48,844 nucleotides of DNA, taken from positions 1 through 48,844 of the forward strand of contig NZ_LIPT01000019.1 in NCBI RefSeq assembly GCF_001418225.1. The letters run 5' to 3'. Positions 44,512 to 48,844 of this stretch are shown piece by piece; position 1 is the first letter of the stretch; each line of letters opens with the position of its first letter. The position numbers and the translations under genes are program-made. The DNA is from Pannonibacter indicus. Its GTDB lineage: Bacteria > Pseudomonadota > Alphaproteobacteria > Rhizobiales > Stappiaceae. The notes under the pieces are model-generated. The model saw only the letters and a program-made list of their open reading frames with translations, searched no databases and was not told the DNA's origin.

Positions 44512-44736
44512 CTATTCGCCGAAATGATCCGGCGCATCGGCATAGGCGCTCATGTTGCGCACGCGGGTGTTGAGAAGATGGCCCCGGTCAACGGGCGCGT
44601 AGGCGATGCCGCGGGCAATGCGGTCTGCCTGTTCGATCAGCGAGATGCGGATGCGGCCCGCGGTCAGTCTGCCCAGATTGGCTGCCAGCAGCCTTCCACT
44701 GGCACCAGCCCCGATGATGGCGATGTGATGCGTCAT
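44512..44736 (-). pseudogene. Truncated FAD/NAD(P)-binding protein
   Basis: Only 74 codons remain. ATG at 44736 with GGGAG 10 nt upstream, so the start is genuine. The product begins HIAIIGAGASGRLLAANL, a Rossmann dinucleotide-binding motif, then GIAYAPVDRGHLLNTRVRNMSAYADAPDHF, typical of the N-terminus of 450-500 aa FAD-NAD(P)-binding proteins. It then hits a TAG at the join to the ssuD fragment. The remaining 80 percent of the protein is missing. It lies 49 nt downstream of the Rrf2 gene, same strand. Confidence 0.8.
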
Positions 44737-44785
44737 GCTGCGTTCTCCCGGTTTCCGGCGGCCGGGGCGCGGCATCTGCTTCGCA

Positions 44786-45244
44786 TCAGGACACGTGGAG
44801 GGCTGCGATCTTCCCGCTCTCCCCGGTCTCGGCCATCTGTCGCATGGATGCGATGGATCTGGTGTCCAGAACCGAGGCGATTGCCTCGCGGACATCCAGC
44901 ATGGTCAGCCGCACGGAACAGGCGTTCTCGTCCGGGCAGTCGTGACAGCGGTGATAGGCGGTGCGGCTGGCGCAGTGGATCGGGGCGAGCGGTCCGTCGA
45001 GGACGCGCAGCACATGCCCCACCATGATGTCTTCCGCCGGGCGTGTCAGGCAGTAGCCGCCGCCGCGCCCCTTGCGGGCATGGACGAAACCCGCGTGGCG
45101 CAGGTCCGCCAGAATGGCATCGAGAAACTTCTTGGAAATCGAATTGGCGTCGGCAATTTCCGACGACTGGACAACCTGTCCCTCGGGCAGGCCTGCCAGA
45201 TGGCACATGGCCTTCAACCCGTATTTGCCTTTCATGGACAGCAT
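44786..45244 (-). CDS. Rrf2-family regulator with four-Cys motif, copy 1
   Basis: 152 aa. N-terminal winged helix (MKGKYGLKAMCHLAGLPEGQ, ISKKFLDAILADLRHAGFVHARKGRGGGY). The C-terminal part has Cys in the order CASRTAYHRCHDCPDENAC: C-x8-C-x2-C-x5-C, which could bind an Fe-S cluster or act as a thiol switch; it differs from the three-Cys pattern of IscR. Known relatives include CymR (cysteine metabolism) and IscR. It lies just upstream of the truncated FAD/ssu remnants and probably once controlled them. A palindrome lies in its upstream region at 45340. Confidence 0.88.
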   Translation of the reverse strand: MLSMKGKYGLKAMCHLAGLPEGQVVQSSEIADANSISKKFLDAILADLRHAGFVHARKGRGGGYCLTRPAEDIMVGHVLRVLDGPLAPIHCASRTAYHRCHDCPDENACSVRLTMLDVREAIASVLDTRSIASMRQMAETGESGKIAALHVS

Positions 45245-45336
45245 GGAAACCGGACTCCGCAGGACAATGGACCCTATTCATCCATTTTGTTGATCGTCCA
45301 TATAGACCGGTTTGCTCTTTCTGGCCAGAACCAAAG

Positions 45337-45358
45337 GCTTTCCGCCATGGCGGAAGGC
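45337..45358. promoter_or_regulatory. Palindrome upstream of the Rrf2 gene
   Basis: TTCCGCCATGGCGGAA (45340-45355) is a perfect 16-bp palindrome, extended outward by near-matches to 45337-45358. It sits about 96 nt upstream of the Rrf2 start and 54 nt past the stop of the 94-aa gene. It may be an operator or the end hairpin of the upstream transcript. Confidence 0.45.
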
Positions 45359-45411
45359 TGCGCGGCCGGGGAACCGGCGGCGCGAAGAGGTGCAGCACTG
45401 CCCGGTGAGGC

Positions 45412-45696
45412 TCAGTGCTGATGGCCATTGGCGGAACCAGCTGCAAAACCGGCCAGCGCCAGTGTGCGCGGCAGGTTGCCATCTGTCCGGGGGGCGGCTG
45501 CCTGCGCGGTAACGGTGGCTGGGGCTGTCTGTACCCCGCTGCTGCTGCCCGCCATCGCTCCGCGCGGGGAGGCGAGCACGGCAACGACAAGTGCATAGGC
45601 CGCAACGAAGGCAATCCAGGCGGCGAGGCGCATGATGTCCTTGCGCGTTGTGGTGCCGTTGGCCGGGCTGGTGGCCGTGATGCGTGGTCCGGTCAT
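45412..45696 (-). CDS. Small hypothetical membrane or exported protein
   Basis: 94 aa. I do not recognise it. A single hydrophobic segment (LAAWIAFVAAYALVVAVLA, about residues 23-41) is followed by an Ala/Thr/Ser-rich tail ending in Gly-His-Gln-His. The ATG overlaps the stop of the hydrolase gene by 4 nt (ATGA), arguing for coupled translation and a real gene, although the upstream gene is frameshifted. An internal start at MRLAAW is possible. Probably inner-membrane anchored with a periplasmic tail. Confidence 0.55.
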   Translation of the reverse strand: MTGPRITATSPANGTTTRKDIMRLAAWIAFVAAYALVVAVLASPRGAMAGSSSGVQTAPATVTAQAAAPRTDGNLPRTLALAGFAAGSANGHQH

Positions 45697-46314
45697 GTTC
45701 CGTGCCTCCTCTGGTTGGATGTGACGGTGTGTCCGTCATCTGTGCGGCGGCGCAGGCTTGCGCTGCGGCCGCCGGGATAGCGGGGGATCAGCGACAGGTC
45801 GGTCAGCAGCGTCTTGCCAACCGGCCACGGGCCGAAACCGGCGTCCGGATTGATATGGCCTGAAGCCCCGAGATCGATCAGCCGTGCGCCCCAGTCATCG
45901 GCGAGCCGGCCGGCCTGGTCGAAGGTCATCCAGGGATCGTTGCGGCTTGCCACAACTGCGGCATTGAACTCGAACCGCTCGCGCGGCAGCGGGCCGAAAT
46001 GGCCGAGGCGCTGGGCGCCGATGCCGCGTTCCACATCAGCAGGGGCGACCAGCAGGGCGGTGCCGATTTCCACCGAAGGCCAGCGTGCCGCCACCCGGGC
46101 AATCGCCGTGGCACCAAGGCTGTGCGCCACGATGTTTGCGCCGGGATGCTCGCGCAGATGCCGCACGATGGTCACGTCCCATTGATCGGGATCAGCCGCG
46201 CTCCAGTCGTCCTGGCCCACCCAGATGGCCGACGGATCCGTCTTCAGCCACCAGGTCTGCCAGTGATTGCTGCAGGAGCCGCCAAGGCCCGGAATGATCA
46301 GGGGTGACAGTCAT
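45693..46314 (-). pseudogene. RBBP9/YdeN-type alpha/beta-hydrolase, frameshifted near the start
   Basis: The body reads GLGGSCSNHWQTWW, then VGQDDWSAADPDQWD, the nucleophile elbow VAHSLGATAI, the acid DPWMTF and HINPDAGFGPWP, matching RBBP9/YdeN serine hydrolases (about 205 aa). The expected start is the ATG at 46314, preceded by GGAG. Translated from there it gives M-T-V-T and then leaves frame at a run of four C (GGGG on plus, 46301-46304). Removing one base would restore M-T-V-T-LIIPGLGG. The only in-frame start left for the body is a GTG near 46220, which lacks the first strand. Probably inactive, or a sequencing error in a real gene. Confidence 0.75.
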
Positions 46315-46441
46315 TGCCATCTCCATATGGCTGCTGTTGATATTGTGCTGATCATCTACTGGTTCGCTGTACTTTTGAATTCCAAAGGCAGTGCTCCGAA
46401 GAGCATGGGTGTTCTCCGCCGGTCCCGTCCGGCGGGCAAAC

Positions 46442-46912
46442 TCATCTCCGCGACACGTCGACCGGATAGGCGGTGGTGGCTTTGATCCGCTCCATCGCAA
46501 AGCGGGAGGTGACATTCTTCAGCGGCACGCTTTCCGTCAGCCGCTTGTAGAAGGCGTCGAAGGCGGCCATGTCTTCCACGGCGCCCCTGAGCAGATAGCC
46601 GGCGTCCCCCGCCATGCGGTGGATCTCCATGACTTCGGGCATGGCGCCGGTGATGCGGGCAAAGCTGCCGCGCCATTCCGGCGTGTGGTCCGCTGCTTCG
46701 ATCTCGACGAAGACGGTGAGACCCAGCCCGATCCGCTCCTGCGCGACGAGCGCGACGCGCCCAAAGATGATGCCGGTCTGCTCCAGCTTCTGGATGCGCT
46801 TCCAGCAAAGCGTGGGGGAGAGGCCTGCCCGGCCGGCGAGCTGGGCAATCGGCAAGGTGGCATCCGCCTGCAATGCGGCGATGATCTTGCGGTCGATGAG
46901 GTCCAGAGACAC
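46442..46912 (-). CDS. Lrp/AsnC-family transcriptional regulator, second
   Basis: 156 aa. HTH region LIDRKIIAALQADATLPIAQ and AGLSPTLCWKRIQKLEQTGI, then the RAM domain (VFVEIEAADHTPEWRGSFARI, MAGDAGYLLRGAVEDMAAFDAFY). The ATG lies 16 nt from a near-perfect AT-rich inverted repeat that is a likely operator. It is divergent from the second Rrf2 gene, 250 nt apart. It shares organisation with, but is clearly distinct from, the Lrp protein at 2558. Targets unknown; candidates are the hydrolase gene downstream and the Rrf2/sulfate gene across the gap. Confidence 0.92.
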   Translation of the reverse strand: MSLDLIDRKIIAALQADATLPIAQLAGRAGLSPTLCWKRIQKLEQTGIIFGRVALVAQERIGLGLTVFVEIEAADHTPEWRGSFARITGAMPEVMEIHRMAGDAGYLLRGAVEDMAAFDAFYKRLTESVPLKNVTSRFAMERIKATTAYPVDVSRR

Positions 46913-46927
46913 GCCTTCTCCAATATG

Positions 46928-46948
46928 TATATCGAATTAGTAGATATA
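46928..46948. promoter_or_regulatory. Candidate Lrp operator
   Basis: TATATC (46928-46933) and GATATA (46943-46948) are separated by 9 nt, in a locally AT-rich patch directly upstream of the Lrp-type gene start. AT-rich imperfect palindromes are usual Lrp/AsnC sites, so autoregulation is likely. Confidence 0.5.
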
Positions 46949-47162
46949 TTCGCCAGGAAGCTTCTCCTGTCAAGCTGGCTCCATTCTGCGCCCTTGCGCT
47001 GCGGAGCATTGCAAATTCCCCGAAAGGGCTGTGCGGGAGAAAAGTGTTCCTGTTTCCCTCCGCAGCCGGATGCCCTACAATGCAGGCAGCCCCTTCGTGG
47101 CTCCTGCCGGATGGTCCGGCGGCCGGTTGCCTTGCAGCCCTAACCGGGGAACAGAGACGCAC

Positions 47163-47615
47163 GTGTTATCTCTCAAGGCACAATATGCATTGAAGGCCGT
47201 CATCGCGCTCGCCCGCAACGGGACGGACGAGGTGCAGCTGACGGCGGATATTGCCGAAACCCAGGCGATTCCGAAGAAATTCCTTGAGCAGATCCTGCTG
47301 GATCTCAAGCACAGCGGGGTGGTCGTCAGCCGGCGCGGCAAGGCGGGCGGCTACATGCTGCGCAAGTCGCCCGACCTCATCACCTTCGGCGAAATCCTGC
47401 GCATCGTGGAGGGGCCGCTGGCGCCGCTTCCCTGCCTCAGCCGCACGGCCTACCGGCGCTGCGACACCTGCCGGGACGAGGCTGCCTGCGAGATCCGCCG
47501 GGTCTTTGCGAAGGTTGCCGAAGCCAACCGCGCCATCCTCGATAACACCACGATTGCCGACTGCCTGAAGGGTCAGGGGCTGCCGGAATCCAATCCAGCC
47601 CGCCTTGTTGGATAA
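47163..47615 (+). CDS. Rrf2-family regulator with four-Cys motif, copy 2
   Basis: 150 aa from the GTG at 47163 (product begins [19 protein letters not shown]); a longer frame from 47031 has no similarity there. Winged helix with [20 protein letters not shown] and [11 protein letters not shown]. The Cys motif [19 protein letters not shown] has the same spacing (C-x8-C-x2-C-x5-C) as the Rrf2 protein at 44786, showing they are paralogues. It lies 98 nt upstream of the sulfate-binding protein gene on the same strand and is its likely regulator, in keeping with CymR-like control of sulfur uptake (inference). Confidence 0.88.
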   Translation: MLSLKAQYALKAVIALARNGTDEVQLTADIAETQAIPKKFLEQILLDLKHSGVVVSRRGKAGGYMLRKSPDLITFGEILRIVEGPLAPLPCLSRTAYRRCDTCRDEAACEIRRVFAKVAEANRAILDNTTIADCLKGQGLPESNPARLVG

Positions 47616-47713
47616 ATTTTCTACGATTTCGGCTTTATTGCAGTGGCGGTTTGTTTTTAAACTCGACAAAATCGATAGAGATTAAATGCGTTGATGGCAG
47701 GGAGGTTCCCCAT

Positions 47714-48498
47714 ATGACACGCATCAGGTTTCTGAAATCCGCCGCCGCCGTTACCCTCGCGCTCGCCTTTGCGGCGCCAGCCCCGGCCTTTGCCGCAGAC
47801 GTGACGCTGCTGAATGTCAGCTACGATCCGACCCGCGAGCTCTACAAGGAATTCAATCCCGCCTTCGCCGCCTTCTGGAAGGAGAAGACGGGAGACAACG
47901 TGACCGTGCAGATGTCGCATGGCGGCTCGGGCAAGCAGGCCCGCTCGGTTATCGACGGGCTGGAAGCCGATGTTGTGACGCTGGCACTTGAGGCTGACAT
48001 CAACGAGATCGCCTCGGCCACCGGCAAGATTCCCGAAAACTGGCGCAGCCTGCTGCCGAACAACAGCGCGCCTTACGTTTCCACCATCGTCTTCCTTGTC
48101 CGCAAGGGCAATCCGAAGGAGATCAAGGATTGGCCGGATCTGGTCCGCGATGGCATCGAGGTGATCACCCCGAACCCGAAGACTTCCGGCGGCGCGCGCT
48201 GGAACTTCCTGGCCGCCTGGGGCTGGGCGCAGAAGACCTATGGCGGCGATGAAGCCAAGACGCGCGACTATGTGGCCGAGCTTCTGCGCCATGTGCCTGT
48301 GCTTGACACCGGTGCACGCGGCTCCACCACTACCTTCGTCCAGCGCGGCATTGGCGACGTGCTGCTGGCCTGGGAGAACGAAGCGTTCCTGGCTCTGGCA
48401 GAGCTGGGGCCGGATCAATTCGAGATCATCGTTCCGTCCATCTCGATCAAGGCCGAGCCGCCGGTGGCGCTGGTGGAAGGCAATGCCAAGACAAAGGG
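47714..48498 (+). pseudogene. Sulfate ABC transporter substrate-binding protein, cut by an insertion sequence
   Basis: ATG at 47714 behind GGGAGG. Signal peptide residues 1-27 (FAAPAPAFA). The product follows the Sbp/CysP family: [94 protein letters not shown]. After about 261 codons (NAKTKG) the frame passes into the insertion sequence and ends at 48682 as a nonsense tail. The missing C-terminal 75-80 residues complete the second lobe, so the protein should be inactive. It sits behind an Rrf2 gene. Confidence 0.9.
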
Positions 48499-48561
48499 TG
48501 ATCCACCCCCATTGAACGGGTCCACCTTGAAGTATGGTTTTGACCCTGAAGGAGGACCACA

Positions 48562-48840
48562 ATGGCAAACAAGCGACACAAGCCCGACGAGATCGTCACG
48601 AAGCTTCGGCAGGTTGAGGTTTTGCGCGGCCAAGGCATGGCGATGGCGGATGCCGTTCGCCAGATCGGCGTTTCCGAGCTGACGTTCTACCGGTGGCGTA
48701 AGCAATATGGCGGCATGAGCCGTGACCAGCTTCGGCAGTTGAAGGATCTCCAGAAGGAGAACGAACGGCTTCGCAAGGCGGTGGCGGATCTGACGCTGGA
48801 CAAGCTGATCCTGACGGAGGCTGCGCGGGGAAACTTCTGA
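48562..48840 (+). CDS. IS3-family transposase OrfA
   Basis: 92 aa. ATG behind GGAGG. Helix-turn-helix of the transposase_8 type ([41 protein letters not shown]) followed by a leucine-zipper-like coiled coil ([20 protein letters not shown]). The ending [14 protein letters not shown] is typical of IS407/IS511-type elements. It binds the IS ends and, after a -1 frameshift, forms the N-terminus of OrfAB. Transcribed in the same direction as the gene it interrupts. Confidence 0.95.
   Translation: MANKRHKPDEIVTKLRQVEVLRGQGMAMADAVRQIGVSELTFYRWRKQYGGMSRDQLRQLKDLQKENERLRKAVADLTLDKLILTEAARGNF
48828..48834 (+). other. Candidate -1 frameshift site in the IS3 element
   Basis: The heptamer G GGA AAC lies in the correct phase (X XXY YYZ) two codons before the OrfA stop. 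IS3 elements make OrfAB transposase by -1 slippage at such sites. The downstream stimulatory structure would lie beyond the window. Confidence 0.55.
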
Positions 48841-48844
48841 GCCC

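Larger units (their letters stand above)
48499..48844 (+). mobile_element. IS3-family insertion sequence, left end (IS407-like group)
   Basis: The left end is placed at TGATCCACCCCC (48499) because sulfate-binding-protein similarity stops there and the sequence becomes an IS leader with GGAGGACCACA before orfA. OrfA is complete; OrfB and the right end lie beyond the window. The boundary may be off by a few bases, and the target duplication cannot be seen. Confidence 0.8.

Noticed and set aside
47651-48682. Intact 343-codon sulfate-binding protein
   Set aside because: The last 60 codons are insertion-sequence DNA read in the wrong frame; family similarity ends at about codon 261 from the true start.
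1-48844. CRISPR array, rRNA operon or replication origin
   Set aside because: No regularly spaced short repeats, rRNA-like sequence or DnaA-box cluster was seen; the only tandem repeat is the coding Ig array.

Overview
The window is chromosomal DNA from an alphaproteobacterium, most likely Hyphomicrobiales (a Stappiaceae/Pannonibacter-like relative is my guess; no marker here proves it). The basis is high GC by eye, dense operons with frequent ATGA overlaps, a fused indolepyruvate:ferredoxin oxidoreductase, Usg, the map-radC pair, DUF2007 next to a polyprenyl synthase, and a TPR protein next to ispE.

Layout. 1-2.1 kb: start of a large surface protein with tandem putative-Ig repeats, and a secreted phage-tail-collar-domain protein. 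2.6-7.0 kb: an Lrp-type regulator divergent from the fused indolepyruvate oxidoreductase, followed by a small hotdog-like ORF and a strong hairpin. 7.2-12.6 kb: a phosphorus block, phnD-phnC-phnE-phnE behind four PhoB-like half-sites at exact 11-bp spacing, then a Na/Pi-cotransporter-like gene. 12.7-17.9 kb: GGDEF/EAL protein, P1 peptidase, amino-acid-type binding protein, L,D-transpeptidase. 17.9-21.1 kb: vWA and MoxR genes, cytochrome c, usg. 21.2-22.0 kb: two tandem precursor peptides with nitrile-hydratase-like leaders (NHLP RiPP precursors) and no modifying enzyme nearby; this is the most novel item. 22.1-27.1 kb: methyltransferase, DUF2007, polyprenyl synthase, ispE, TPR protein. 27.4-31.5 kb: ppdK, meaB and a CueR-like regulator in tight succession. 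31.5-37.3 kb: CHASE4-like GGDEF/EAL protein, an unrecognised two-wHTH protein, radC, map, tRNA-Leu(UAA).

37.5-43.7 kb is a six-gene operon: FadR-type regulator, a transsulfuration-family PLP enzyme, and a complete CUT1 (sugar-type) ABC importer. A PLP sulfur-amino-acid-type enzyme co-transcribed with a sugar-type importer is an unusual combination whose substrate I cannot name.

43.8-48.8 kb looks like a decaying sulfur-acquisition region. It holds a mosaic of truncated genes (FAD/NAD(P)-binding protein, an ssuD fragment, an ssuB remnant with two compensating indels), an alpha/beta-hydrolase frameshifted near its start, two Rrf2 regulators sharing the same four-Cys motif, an Lrp regulator, and a sulfate-binding protein gene cut by an IS3-family element that runs off the right edge. 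Sulfonate and sulfate uptake at this locus therefore appear inactivated, while the neighbouring CUT1/PLP operon is intact.
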